In this document: positions 43,701 to 52,057 of the stretch, piece by piece
Numbering within the stretch: position 1 is the stretch's first letter
How the letters are laid out: each line of letters begins with the position of its first letter
From: an uncultured Pelagimonas sp.
Lineage (GTDB): Bacteria; Pseudomonadota; Alphaproteobacteria; Rhodobacterales; Rhodobacteraceae
Direction of reading: 5' to 3'
Assembly: GCA_947497905.1 (NCBI GenBank)
Contig: CANMIH010000001.1
Coordinates: 496,001 to 560,000, forward strand
DNA length: 64,000 nucleotides
Translations under genes and position numbers: made by a program
The notes under the pieces: generated by a model
What the model was told of the DNA's origin: nothing
Databases searched by the model: none
The model's input: only the letters and a program-made list of their open reading frames with translations

Positions 43701-45245
43701 ATGTCGGAAGGTGCAGCGCGCAAACGGACTCGCGGTGGTGGAGGTGCAGCACGACGTGCGGCGCGGACGGCGGTTAGTGTCGAAACCGCGAAATATATCG
43801 AGCGCAATATCCCGAATTTCGAAATCCTGTCGGAAGAGGCGCTTGATATCATCGAGACCAACGCCGAGACCATTCTGGAAGAGGTCGGTGTCAATTTCGT
43901 CGATAATCCTGCGGCTTTGGCCCGCTGGAAAGAAGCCGGTGCAGATGTTCAGGGCGAGCGCGTGCGCATTCCCCGTGGCTTGGCGCGCGAGCTGATCAAA
44001 ACAGCGCCCAAATCCTTCACCCAGCACGCCCGTAACCCCGAGCGCAGCGTTGAAATCGGTGGCCGCAACATGGTTCTGGCCCCGGTTTACGGCCCGCCCT
44101 TTGTGCATGATGCCGAAGGTGGTCGTCGTTACGCGACCATGGATGATTTCCAGAAATTCGTGAAACTGGGCTATATGTCCAAGTGGCTGCACCATTCGGG
44201 GGGCACAGTTTGCGAGCCGACCGATGTACCGGTGAACAAGCGCCACCTCGACATGCTCTATGCGCACATGACGCTGTCGGACAAACCCTTTATGGGCTCG
44301 GTCACCTCGCCCGAGCGCGCGCAGGACAGCGTTGACATGGCGTCGATCCTGTTTGGTGAAGAGTTCGTTCAGAACAACACCGTGATGACCTCGCTGATTA
44401 ACATCAACTCGCCGATGCAATTCGACGATGTGATGATGGGTGCGCTGGAAGTCTATGCGAAAAACAATCAGGCCTGCATCATCTCGCCCTTCATCGTTGG
44501 CGGGGCCATGGCGCCGGTTTCGGTGGCAGGTACGCTGACACAGGTTCTGGCCGAAGCTCTGGCAGGCATCGCCTACAGCCAGATCATCCGCCCCGGTGCG
44601 CCGGTGATCATGGGCGCCTTTGTGACCTCGATCGACATGGGCTCGGGCGCGCCAACCTTTGGCACACCAGAGGCGTCGCACATCACCTATGGCGCTGGTC
44701 AGCTGGCCCGCCGTCTGGGTCTACCCTATCGTTCGGCAGGGTCGTTCAACGGCTCGAAACTGCCCGATGCGCAGGCGGCCTATGAAACGTCGAACTCGCT
44801 CAACATGGGCCTTCTGGCCGGTGTGAACTTCATGCTTCACTCCTGTGGCTGGCTTGAGGGCGGTCTGGTGTCGTCCTTCGAAAAGTTCGTCATGGACGCC
44901 GATCAGCTTGGCACATTGCACCACCTCGCGCGTGGCGTATCAGTGGATGAAAACGCCCAGGCGATGGATGCGATCCGCGAAGTTGGACCGGGTGGTCACT
45001 TCCTCGGCTGTGCCCACACGCAGGCGAACTTCAAAGATGCCTTCTGGAAATCCGAACTGCTGGACTACAAACCGTTTGAGACCTGGGCAGAAGAGGGCAG
45101 CCGCGACACCATGGCGCTCGCCACGGCCCGCGTGAAGTTCCTGCTCGACAACTATCAGCAGCCGCAGATTGATCCTGAAATCGATGCCAAGCTCAAGGCC
45201 TTTGTGGCTGAGAAAAAGGCCTCGATGCCGGATAGCTTCACCTAA
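43701..45245 (+). CDS. Trimethylamine methyltransferase (MttB) superfamily protein, non-pyrrolysine
   Basis: 514 residues. A basic, glycine-rich head (1-25) precedes an MttB barrel: ILEEVGVNF, HHSGGTVCEPTDVP, SPERAQDSVDMASILFG and HSCGWLEGG near the end. There is no in-frame amber codon, so it is the non-pyrrolysine branch that includes the glycine betaine methyltransferase MtgB. It should move a methyl group from a quaternary amine to a corrinoid protein; the substrate is unknown. The corrinoid protein at 37.5 kb is a possible partner. The gene appears monocistronic with its own terminator. Confidence 0.88.
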   Translation: MSEGAARKRTRGGGGAARRAARTAVSVETAKYIERNIPNFEILSEEALDIIETNAETILEEVGVNFVDNPAALARWKEAGADVQGERVRIPRGLARELIKTAPKSFTQHARNPERSVEIGGRNMVLAPVYGPPFVHDAEGGRRYATMDDFQKFVKLGYMSKWLHHSGGTVCEPTDVPVNKRHLDMLYAHMTLSDKPFMGSVTSPERAQDSVDMASILFGEEFVQNNTVMTSLININSPMQFDDVMMGALEVYAKNNQACIISPFIVGGAMAPVSVAGTLTQVLAEALAGIAYSQIIRPGAPVIMGAFVTSIDMGSGAPTFGTPEASHITYGAGQLARRLGLPYRSAGSFNGSKLPDAQAAYETSNSLNMGLLAGVNFMLHSCGWLEGGLVSSFEKFVMDADQLGTLHHLARGVSVDENAQAMDAIREVGPGGHFLGCAHTQANFKDAFWKSELLDYKPFETWAEEGSRDTMALATARVKFLLDNYQQPQIDPEIDAKLKAFVAEKKASMPDSFT

Positions 45246-45277
45246 CGCACCCACAACTTAACGTGGTGGTTGGATTG

Positions 45278-45308
45278 ACAGCCCTCGGTTTGCCCCGGGG
45301 GCTGTTTT
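45278..45308 (+). terminator. Intrinsic terminator of the mttB-family gene
   Basis: ACAGCCCTCGG pairs with CCGGGGGCTGT (11 bp, one G-U pair) around a 6-base loop and is followed by TTT ACC. It lies 33 bases after the stop. Confidence 0.85.
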
Positions 45309-45597
45309 ACCTTCTGGGGGTGGGTGTCAAAAGCTGTGCCTCGCCCATAAGGGCAATCAGCACCTCAACATGACGTCGGGGGGTATAATCAGCACTCCCC
45401 CGTAACCGCCTGTCATTCAACTCAGCCTCTAAGTTGAAGAGCCGCAGCGCCGCCTGGCCGGATTTTCGCGGGCAGGTGTCACCCAGAATGCGGGGGAGCA
45501 GTTTTGCCCGGTCATATTGCACCACGCCAGCGCGGGCGGCAGATGTCAGAAGGCGCGGGCGGCGCAGAGTTTTAAGAAGGCCGAGAATATCTTGCAT
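45307..45597 (-). CDS. DUF6477 family protein
   Basis: 96 residues, basic, helical: MQDILGLLKTLRRPRLLTSA at the start and RRHVEVLIALMGEA near the end, the pattern of a small roseobacter family known as DUF6477. No function is assigned. It is divergent from the DUF6456 regulator with 246 bases between the starts, a pairing that suggests shared control. The ATG at 45597 is preferred to a longer frame because the family begins MQDIL. The end abuts the terminator of the mttB-family gene. Confidence 0.7.
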   Translation of the reverse strand: MQDILGLLKTLRRPRLLTSAARAGVVQYDRAKLLPRILGDTCPRKSGQAALRLFNLEAELNDRRLRGSADYTPRRHVEVLIALMGEAQLLTPTPRR

Positions 45598-45843
45598 GAG
45601 AACGCTCCGATGGTGAGTTGTCTGAAGCGATATTCCCACAGGAAATTGGGGTGTTGCCCTGTTTGCGGACGTTGCGCACGGCGGATTTAGGATCGTTTAG
45701 AATTTTTAGTAAATTGTTTACGACGGGTGACACCGTTAACGGATCGGTAAGAAACACCCGTCTAAGTTGCTATAACCCTCTGGGGGTAACTCTGTGGAAA
45801 GCCTGTGGATTGGTGGGCACAGAACTGTGTAGGAAAGAGTGAC

Positions 45844-46941
45844 ATGAGTGCGATTAATCTCCCCGGCTGGGTGCCGGATGCAGCCCGCGTTTACCTGGCT
45901 CATACCGAAACCGGCTGTTCGATCCGCGAACTTGCCCGCGAAAAAGGCTGCCACGCCTCGACAGTTCTGCGGCAGGTCCGGAAAATTGAAACTCGGCGTG
46001 ATGACCCTTTGGTGGATGCGGCCCTGCGGGCGCTTGGTACGGCAAAGGCTGCCGACCCTGATACCGCTGTGGTTGTGCCGTTGCGCAACCTTGCCGATCT
46101 CAAACCCAATTCCCCTGGCATCCCAGATGAGGTCACACTGCGCCGTGAAGCGCGCCGGGTGTTACGCCGGATGTGTGAGGTAGGCGCGGTTCTTGCCGTG
46201 GCCGCCGAGATGGACAAGGCGGTGGTCGTGCGGGACACAGGTGAAGGGGGCGCTGCGCGGACGGCAGTGGTTGATGCGCCGATTGCAGAAGCCATGGCGC
46301 TGCAGGATTGGATTGCCTGTGACGCACCCGGCCGGATTTCACGCTATCGCATCACCCAGGCGGGACGATCCGCGCTGAGCCACATGGTGGCAGAACAGGA
46401 AAACCGCATCCGGGGCATGGCGGATACGCAGATCAACGCAGACACCGGACGCGAAGCCGAGGCTGCGCTCGACGAGGCTGACCGCGATCCCCGTGCTCGA
46501 AAAGGGCGGTATATGCTGGCGGAAAGCCCCCTGACGGTGTTGTCCCGGCGCAGCAACAAAGACGGGAGCCGGTTCCTGACAGACGCTTTGGTGACGGCGG
46601 GCGAACGGCTACGCGAGGATTTTGAGCTGGCGCAGCTCGCACAAGGCGATGTGTCGAACTGGGATCAGATCATGGGCGGGCAGGGCGCGGGGCCTGTGCC
46701 CGAGGAGCTTCGCGGATCCGAGGCTGCGGGCTGGCGGTTACGCTCAGCTTTGCGTGACCTGGGGCCGGGGCTGGGCGATGTGGCGTTGCAGTGCTGTTGC
46801 TACCTTGAAGGGCTTGAAGTCACCGAAAAGCGCCTGGGGTGGTCTGCGCGCTCCGGCAAGATTGTCCTGCGCATCGCGTTGCAGCGGTTGCGCCGTCACT
46901 ACGAGACCCTCGCCGCGCAGGGAGGCGATTTGGTAGGATAG
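45844..46941 (+). CDS. HTH/DUF6456 regulator, candidate GTA activator (GafA-like)
   Basis: 365 residues. An N-terminal helix-turn-helix (about 20-47, CSIRELAREKGCHASTVLRQ) is followed by a second helical region (about 90-190) and a C-terminal DUF6456 domain (about 255-355), whose end, EVTEKRLGWSARSGKIVLR, looks like a sigma-factor region 4 helix-turn-helix. This layout recalls GafA of Rhodobacter capsulatus, the direct activator of GTA genes; DUF6456 is the family of its relative GafZ in Caulobacter, to my recollection. The start at 45844 follows AGGAAAGAG. An endolysin/holin pair of GTA type lies at 15 kb. Identity with GafA needs a search. Confidence 0.7.
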   Translation: MSAINLPGWVPDAARVYLAHTETGCSIRELAREKGCHASTVLRQVRKIETRRDDPLVDAALRALGTAKAADPDTAVVVPLRNLADLKPNSPGIPDEVTLRREARRVLRRMCEVGAVLAVAAEMDKAVVVRDTGEGGAARTAVVDAPIAEAMALQDWIACDAPGRISRYRITQAGRSALSHMVAEQENRIRGMADTQINADTGREAEAALDEADRDPRARKGRYMLAESPLTVLSRRSNKDGSRFLTDALVTAGERLREDFELAQLAQGDVSNWDQIMGGQGAGPVPEELRGSEAAGWRLRSALRDLGPGLGDVALQCCCYLEGLEVTEKRLGWSARSGKIVLRIALQRLRRHYETLAAQGGDLVG

Positions 46942-46957
46942 TCCCAAAAGAAAAAGA

Positions 46958-46972
46958 CCCGCCAGTGGCGGG
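46958..46972 (-). terminator. Terminator of the peroxiredoxin gene
   Basis: CCCGCC-AGT-GGCGGG. On the minus strand it is followed by TCTTTTTCTTTTGGG, a strong T tract; on the plus strand CCTTTCT could also serve the GafA-like gene. Confidence 0.8.
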
Positions 46973-47000
46973 CCTTTCTGAGTCACGCGTGACGTGAAGC

Positions 47001-47546
47001 TTAGGCAGCCGAAGTTGCGGCCTCGTCCAGGTGCTTCATCACGTTTTCCGGGCTCGACACGCCATAGGGGTCTTCGCCGTGGTTGTCCGACAGGCCGGGC
47101 TCTTCGAACCATGCTTCTACAACACCATCGTTGATGATGGCGGCATAGCGCCACGAGCGCATGCCAAAGCCCAGGTTGTCTTTGGCAACCAGCATGCCCA
47201 TTTTGCGGGTGAATTCGCCCGAACCATCGGGGATCACATCAACATTTTCCAGCTCTTGGTTGCGCGCCCAGGCGTTCATCACAAAGCTGTCGTTGACCGA
47301 CATGCAGTAGATGGCATCGATGCCTTTGGCTGCGAAATCCGCAAAGCCTTTTTCAAAGCCGGGCAGCTGGTAGGTCGAGCAAGTCGGGGTGAAGGCACCC
47401 GGCAGCGAGAACAGCACTACGCGCTTACCTTTGAAGTAATCCGCAGTGGTCATGTCCTGCCAGCGGAACGGGTTGGGGCCTTCGATGGCCTCATCGCGAA
47501 CGCGGGTGTGGAAAGTTACGTCGGGAAGCGAAAAACCGGTTTTCAT
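47001..47546 (-). CDS. Peroxiredoxin (Prx5 / AhpE-like, glutaredoxin-dependent type)
   Basis: 181 residues. The peroxidatic Cys is C56 in PGAFTPTCS, with the supporting Thr three residues before and an Arg near 128-132 (MRSWRYA). It reduces hydrogen peroxide and organic peroxides. No fused glutaredoxin domain is present. It stands alone between the GafA-like regulator and lipA, with its own terminator. Confidence 0.93.
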   Translation of the reverse strand: MKTGFSLPDVTFHTRVRDEAIEGPNPFRWQDMTTADYFKGKRVVLFSLPGAFTPTCSTYQLPGFEKGFADFAAKGIDAIYCMSVNDSFVMNAWARNQELENVDVIPDGSGEFTRKMGMLVAKDNLGFGMRSWRYAAIINDGVVEAWFEEPGLSDNHGEDPYGVSSPENVMKHLDEAATSAA

Positions 47547-47832
47547 CGGACACCTCTAAGCTTGTTTGGAACGATTCCAAAAAGGGCGTAACCTGCGGGC
47601 ATAAGATGTGCAAGCGGCTTTCGCGGCGAAAACAGAACAGGTTACGACGATCGAAACAAGATCGGCAAAACGCCGCGAACCGGTCGAAATGTGGGGCTGG
47701 TTTTTGGGCAGGGCAGGGAGGACTGGTTACTGTCTGGGGATGCGCCGCTGAAAGACAGCAATGCTGCACTGGAAACTCTCCCTGCAAACCCTTAATACAA
47801 AAGGACAGCCAAGCTTTCGCGGGGAAAAAATA

Positions 47833-48783
47833 GTGCGTGATCTCAAAATCCCGTCCGAACGTCATCCGGAAAAGGCCCATCGGCCTGACAATGCTCAGCC
47901 AAAGAAACCCTCGTGGATCAGGGTAAAGGCACCGGGCGGTGAAGGGTATAACGCCACGCGTAAGATCATGCGTGACAACAATCTTTCCACGGTCTGCGAA
48001 GAGGCGGGATGTCCCAACGCCGGGGAATGCTGGAGTCAGGGTCACGCCACCATGATGATCATGGGCGAGATCTGTACCCGCGGATGTACCTTCTGCAACG
48101 TGGCCACGGGCCGACCCGACGCGCTGGACCAGTTTGAGCCGGGCCGGGTGGCCCTGGCGGTGCAAAAACTGGGTTTGAAACATGTTGTGATCACCTCGGT
48201 GGACCGCGACGACCTGAAAGACGGCGGGGCCGAGCATTTTGCCCAGACCATCCGCGCCATTCGCCACCGCTCTCCGGACACCACCATCGAGATCCTGACC
48301 CCGGACTTCCTGAAATGTGATCCGTCGGTGCTTGAGATTGTTGTTGAGGCGAAACCGGATGTGTTCAACCACAATCTGGAAACCGTGCCAAACCTCTACC
48401 TCGAGGTGCGCCCCGGCGCGCGCTATTTCCATTCGCTGCGTTTGTTGCAGCGGGTGAAAGAGATGGATCCGTCGATTTTCACCAAATCTGGCATCATGGT
48501 GGGCCTGGGCGAAGATCGCTCGTCGGTGTTGCAGGTCATGGACGATATGCGCGCAGCGGATATCGATTTCCTGACCATCGGGCAGTACCTACAACCCACC
48601 CCCAAACACCACCGGGTTGATCGTTTTGTGACGCCAGAAGAGTTCTCGTCTTATGAGAAAGCTGCCTATGGCAAAGGCTTTTTGATGGTGTCGGCAACAC
48701 CTCTGACCCGGTCGTCGTATCACGCCGGGGATGATTTTGCGCGCCTGCGTGATGCGCGTGAGGCCAAACTGGCCAAAGCGTAA
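47833..48783 (+). CDS. lipA: Lipoyl synthase
   Basis: 316 residues, radical SAM. The auxiliary cluster ligands are C55, C60 and C66 ([12 protein letters not shown]); the SAM cluster ligands are C81, C85 and C88 (CTRGCTFC). It inserts two sulfurs into protein-bound octanoate for the lipoyl cofactor of the 2-oxoacid dehydrogenases. The GTG at 47833 is chosen because related proteins begin MRDLKIP and GGGGA lies eight bases upstream; an ATG 24 codons above gives an unrelated head. The 286 bases between the peroxiredoxin start and this one hold divergent promoters and nothing else recognised. Confidence 0.95.
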   Translation: MRDLKIPSERHPEKAHRPDNAQPKKPSWIRVKAPGGEGYNATRKIMRDNNLSTVCEEAGCPNAGECWSQGHATMMIMGEICTRGCTFCNVATGRPDALDQFEPGRVALAVQKLGLKHVVITSVDRDDLKDGGAEHFAQTIRAIRHRSPDTTIEILTPDFLKCDPSVLEIVVEAKPDVFNHNLETVPNLYLEVRPGARYFHSLRLLQRVKEMDPSIFTKSGIMVGLGEDRSSVLQVMDDMRAADIDFLTIGQYLQPTPKHHRVDRFVTPEEFSSYEKAAYGKGFLMVSATPLTRSSYHAGDDFARLRDAREAKLAKA

Positions 48784-48949
48784 GAGCGTTGAGGGTAATG
48801 GAGAGCCTGGAGGGATTCGGGTTCACCAAACCGGCCCCGCATGGCTATTGCGGACCTGAGGCCAGCCCTCTCCCAAATCGGCCCTGCCACCCCCTGTCCT
48901 GAACGGCCCAGGGTGAGGGGTGGCTCCGAACTGGAATGCCTGAACTGAC

Positions 48950-49825
48950 TTAGGGCGCGGTCAGCGCCTTGACATAAGCGGCAACCGCAATGCGGTCTTC
49001 TGCGCTCAGCTTGGCGAAATTGTCGACCACTTCCGCCATATGACCCCCGACGCTGTCGTAGTCCGGCGTAAAGCCGCTTTCGAGATAATAGGCGATGTCC
49101 TCGGCTGACCAGTCGAGTTTATCCGGGGTCAGCGCCGGAATAGTGCCTTGACCGCTGGGGTTTGGCGCACCGGCCATCCAGCGGGATTTATCCAGACCAC
49201 CCAAGGCATTGCGTGGGGTGTGGCATTCAGCGCAATGGGCCAGAGCCTCAACCAGATAGCGGCCGCGTTCTTGTTCGGCATTGGCCTCTGTTACCCAGTC
49301 CTCGCTAAAGAAGAGGAACTTCCAGCCGCCCAGACTGCGGCGGATGTTGAAAGGAAAGCCCACGTCATGGGGTTTGGACGGTGTGGCGCTGGCGGGAATG
49401 GTCTGCAGGTAGGCATGCAGGTCAACCAGATCCTGATCCTTCATCTTGGCGTAAGATGTATAGGGGAAGGCGGGGTAATAGTGCTGGCCTTTTGGGGACA
49501 CCCCTCGGGTGACCGCATTGGCGAGATCTTCAACGGACCAGCCACCGATACCCTGATCCGGGTCAGGCGAAATATTCGGGGCGTAGAAGGTTCCGAAATC
49601 CGACGGGAAGGCCATGCCTCCGGTTAGAATCAATTTGTCCTCAGCCTTGGGCTCGTGATGACACGAGGCACAGCCAGCGGCGGTAAAGATGGTTTCCCCG
49701 CGTGCTGCATCCCCGGTGAGGGTCGAAAAGCGCTCTGGGTCCACACGGTCTGGTGCGGTGATCCAGAGGCCGACCCCGGCGCCGATAACGGCAACCGCGG
49801 CCAGCAGTTTCACTACACCGCGCAT
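48950..49825 (-). CDS. Diheme cytochrome c
   Basis: 291 residues. An uncleaved or cleaved N-terminal hydrophobic segment (about 5-24) exports it to the periplasm. Two heme sites are visible: CASCH at 52-56 and CAECH near 197. The arrangement resembles the alcohol- or aldehyde-dehydrogenase electron-acceptor subunits. It lies three bases after a cytochrome c' gene on the same strand, so the two are co-transcribed. The partner oxidoreductase is not seen. Confidence 0.88.
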   Translation of the reverse strand: MRGVVKLLAAVAVIGAGVGLWITAPDRVDPERFSTLTGDAARGETIFTAAGCASCHHEPKAEDKLILTGGMAFPSDFGTFYAPNISPDPDQGIGGWSVEDLANAVTRGVSPKGQHYYPAFPYTSYAKMKDQDLVDLHAYLQTIPASATPSKPHDVGFPFNIRRSLGGWKFLFFSEDWVTEANAEQERGRYLVEALAHCAECHTPRNALGGLDKSRWMAGAPNPSGQGTIPALTPDKLDWSAEDIAYYLESGFTPDYDSVGGHMAEVVDNFAKLSAEDRIAVAAYVKALTAP

Positions 49826-49828
49826 GGG

Positions 49829-50281
49829 TTACTGCGGTGCGCGATAGGAGTCGTGGCAGCCTTTACAGCTTCCGCCGATCTTACCCATGTTCGGGCCAAG
49901 TGCTTCGCGGCCGGTGCCCGCTGCGGCCTGCATGGCTTTGGCGCCTTCACCAAAGGCAGCCCAGCTAGCAGCGAAATCATCCATGTTTTCCCAGATGTTG
50001 GGCTGTGCACGGGTGCCGTCGATCGCCATATTGTCACTGCCCTCAGGCCAAAGTGCGGCCTGGTCGATCATCGAAACGGCAACAAGCGAATCTGCGGCGG
50101 CCTGCGCTTTTGCGGCGTCATATTCGACAGCGCCTTTGGCCATGCCTCCCAAAATACCCAGATTGATCGCCATAATGCGGAACTGGCCCTGACGGGCTTT
50201 CACTTCCTGCGGAACTTCGGCGACAGCTGCGGAGGCGGTGAGCACGGCAAGTGCAGCCAACGTGGCAAAGGTTTTGGTCAT
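49829..50281 (-). CDS. Cytochrome c' (class II c-type cytochrome)
   Basis: 150 residues with a signal peptide (about 1-21, cleaved after AVA) and a four-helix bundle ending in CKGCHDSYRAPQ: heme motif C139-C142-H143 at the C-terminus, the mark of this class. Such proteins bind NO or carry electrons. Its link with the diheme cytochrome suggests an electron-transfer pair or nitric oxide handling, which is inference. Ccm proteins at 16-18 kb would mature both. Confidence 0.9.
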   Translation of the reverse strand: MTKTFATLAALAVLTASAAVAEVPQEVKARQGQFRIMAINLGILGGMAKGAVEYDAAKAQAAADSLVAVSMIDQAALWPEGSDNMAIDGTRAQPNIWENMDDFAASWAAFGEGAKAMQAAAGTGREALGPNMGKIGGSCKGCHDSYRAPQ

Positions 50282-50385
50282 TATGGAACTCCCTATTCAC
50301 ACAAATATCCAAACCACTATGCCACGGCCTTGCAACAAAACCATGCCGAATCCTATCAGATGACAGAATTGCCGGGTCGTTTGGG

Positions 50386-50925
50386 TCAGTCGGTGAAGCG
50401 GACTTTGCCGATATAGGGGAGGTTTCGGTTGCGCTGGGCGAAATCGATGCCATAGCCCACGACAAATTCATCGGGGATCTCAAAACCAATCCAATCGGCG
50501 CGAATATCCACTTCACGGCGGGTGGGTTTGTCGAGCAGAGCAATGGTTTTCAACCGTGCCGGATTGCGTGACTGCAAGAGTTTGATCACGTGGGTCAGGG
50601 TGTGCCCGGTGTCGACAATATCTTCGACAACCAGAACATCACGCCCTTCGATCGCACCGCGCAAGTCTTTGAGAATGCGCACTTCTCGGCTCGATTCCAT
50701 GGTGTCGCCGTAGGAGGAGGCCTCTAGGAAATCGACCTCAACCGCAAGGTCCAGCTCGCGCACAATATCTGCGATAAAGACAAAGGATCCGCGCAACAGG
50801 CCAACAACAACAAGCTTGTCGGTATCGCTGAATTCGGTGGCAATTTCGCGGCTCAGATCTTCGATCCGCGCGGCAATTGTCTTGGCCGAGATCATTTCAT
50901 CTACGACATAAGGACGCTTTGTCAT
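50386..50925 (-). CDS. hpt: Hypoxanthine phosphoribosyltransferase
   Basis: 179 residues. The PRPP motif is [14 protein letters not shown] (about 95-108), with [12 protein letters not shown] earlier and a final [11 protein letters not shown]. It recycles hypoxanthine (and guanine) to nucleotides. It is divergent from the Coq10-like gene and upstream of the cytochrome pair with 104 bases between, probably a separate unit. Confidence 0.94.
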   Translation of the reverse strand: MTKRPYVVDEMISAKTIAARIEDLSREIATEFSDTDKLVVVGLLRGSFVFIADIVRELDLAVEVDFLEASSYGDTMESSREVRILKDLRGAIEGRDVLVVEDIVDTGHTLTHVIKLLQSRNPARLKTIALLDKPTRREVDIRADWIGFEIPDEFVVGYGIDFAQRNRNLPYIGKVRFTD

Positions 50926-51042
50926 GGCTCAGCCCTTGATTTTCTTGTTTCAGGATACGACATCGGCGCGCAACCTAGTTAAAACCCCGCCGTTGTCACG
51001 GATTATTTACGGTCAATCCGTCGCGGTCCAAATGAGAGTGCC

Positions 51043-51492
51043 ATGCCGAGCCATTCCGAGACCCGCATTCTGCCCCATAGCGCGCAACAGATGTATGAAC
51101 TTGTGGGCGATGTGGCCTCTTATCCCAAATTCCTGCCCTGGACCGCAGCGGCGCGCATTCGGTCGCGTGAGGACAAGGGGGATCACGAGGTGATGCTGGC
51201 GGATCTGGTGATCAGCTTCAAAGTGTTTCGCGAACGGTTTGGAAGCCGGGTGGTCCTGCGCCCAACCGAGCAGATCATCGAAACCGAGTATCTCGACGGG
51301 CCGTTCAAATATCTCAAATCGAACTGGCGGTTCACGGATCACCCTGAGGGCTGTGAGGTGCATTTCGACGTGGATTTTGAGTTCAAGAATGTGATCTTGC
51401 AGAAGGCGGCGGGGCTGTTTTTCTTTGAGGCGATGCAGCGGGTTGTTAAGGCCTTTGAGGGGCGCGCCGAAGAACTTTACGGCAAAACCTAA
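51043..51492 (+). CDS. Coq10/RatA-like START-domain protein (ubiquinone-binding)
   Basis: 149 residues of the SRPBCC fold: ETRILPHSAQQMYELVGDVA, YPKFLPWTAAARI, and the closing helix FFFEAMQRVVKAFEGRAEELYG. This is the bacterial relative of mitochondrial Coq10, which binds ubiquinone and helps respiration; the E. coli homologue was described as RatA. The two annotations coexist. It ends before a terminator. Confidence 0.88.
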   Translation: MPSHSETRILPHSAQQMYELVGDVASYPKFLPWTAAARIRSREDKGDHEVMLADLVISFKVFRERFGSRVVLRPTEQIIETEYLDGPFKYLKSNWRFTDHPEGCEVHFDVDFEFKNVILQKAAGLFFFEAMQRVVKAFEGRAEELYGKT

Positions 51493-51538
51493 TCTCGCCT
51501 TTCAGGGCGAAATAAGAAAAAATACATAAATTACAAAG

Positions 51539-51569
51539 CGCTGTGCCAGTTTTTGGCGCAGCGTTTTTT
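51539..51569 (+). terminator. Intrinsic terminator after the Coq10-like gene
   Basis: CGCTGTGCC (51539-51547) pairs with GGCGCAGCG (51555-51563), one G-U pair, 7-base loop, followed by TTTTTTG. The remaining bases to 51690 are AT-rich and probably carry the promoter of the next gene. Confidence 0.88.
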
Positions 51570-51689
51570 GTTGTGCATTTTAGGCAACGTTAACCATTGA
51601 TTATCATTTGGGCCCTTTAGCCACATTCTCGTCAAATTTGATCGAAATGATTAAGGTATTCGAGACAAACACCACAGGATGCCCCGCTG

Positions 51690-51989
51690 ATGACCCTTGT
51701 TACCAATGCCCCCGTCTCGCGTATCGTTCCGGCTCGGGCTCCTGTGGTCTACACTCCAACGCGTGTTGATCGTGATGTGGCCACAACAGGTCATATCCAT
51801 ATGGGCGCCTATACCACGCCGCTGATGGTGGCGCGGGCGGCGATGGCGCAGGATTGCATGGTGGTGCCCAGCAATGACAAACCCATAAGCCGCGTAGAGC
51901 GTCTGTCGCGGGCTTCGGCGCAGGCCAACCGCACCTATGGCCATGAAGTCCAGACCCCACCAGCGTCGCGGCTGTCCCGCGTGGCGTAA
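51690..51989 (+). CDS. Hypothetical protein (99 residues)
   Basis: No family recognised. It has no membrane segment; it is rich in Arg, Ala, Pro and Val, with the block GHIHMGAYTTPLMVARAAM in the middle. Codon use resembles the neighbours, with GC-rich third positions. It lies after a terminator and before the PrpD gene in its own AT-rich promoter region. A frame on the opposite strand overlaps it but lacks support. Moderate confidence that it is a real gene. Confidence 0.5.
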   Translation: MTLVTNAPVSRIVPARAPVVYTPTRVDRDVATTGHIHMGAYTTPLMVARAAMAQDCMVVPSNDKPISRVERLSRASAQANRTYGHEVQTPPASRLSRVA

Positions 51990-52057
51990 TCCTGCTTCTG
52001 GCTTGACCGTAGGCCATCTGAACGGCATGGCTGATCCACACCAGAATGGATCGCCTT

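Noticed and set aside
43701-45245. Pyrrolysine-containing trimethylamine methyltransferase
   Set aside because: The frame contains no in-frame TAG and no pyl genes are visible.
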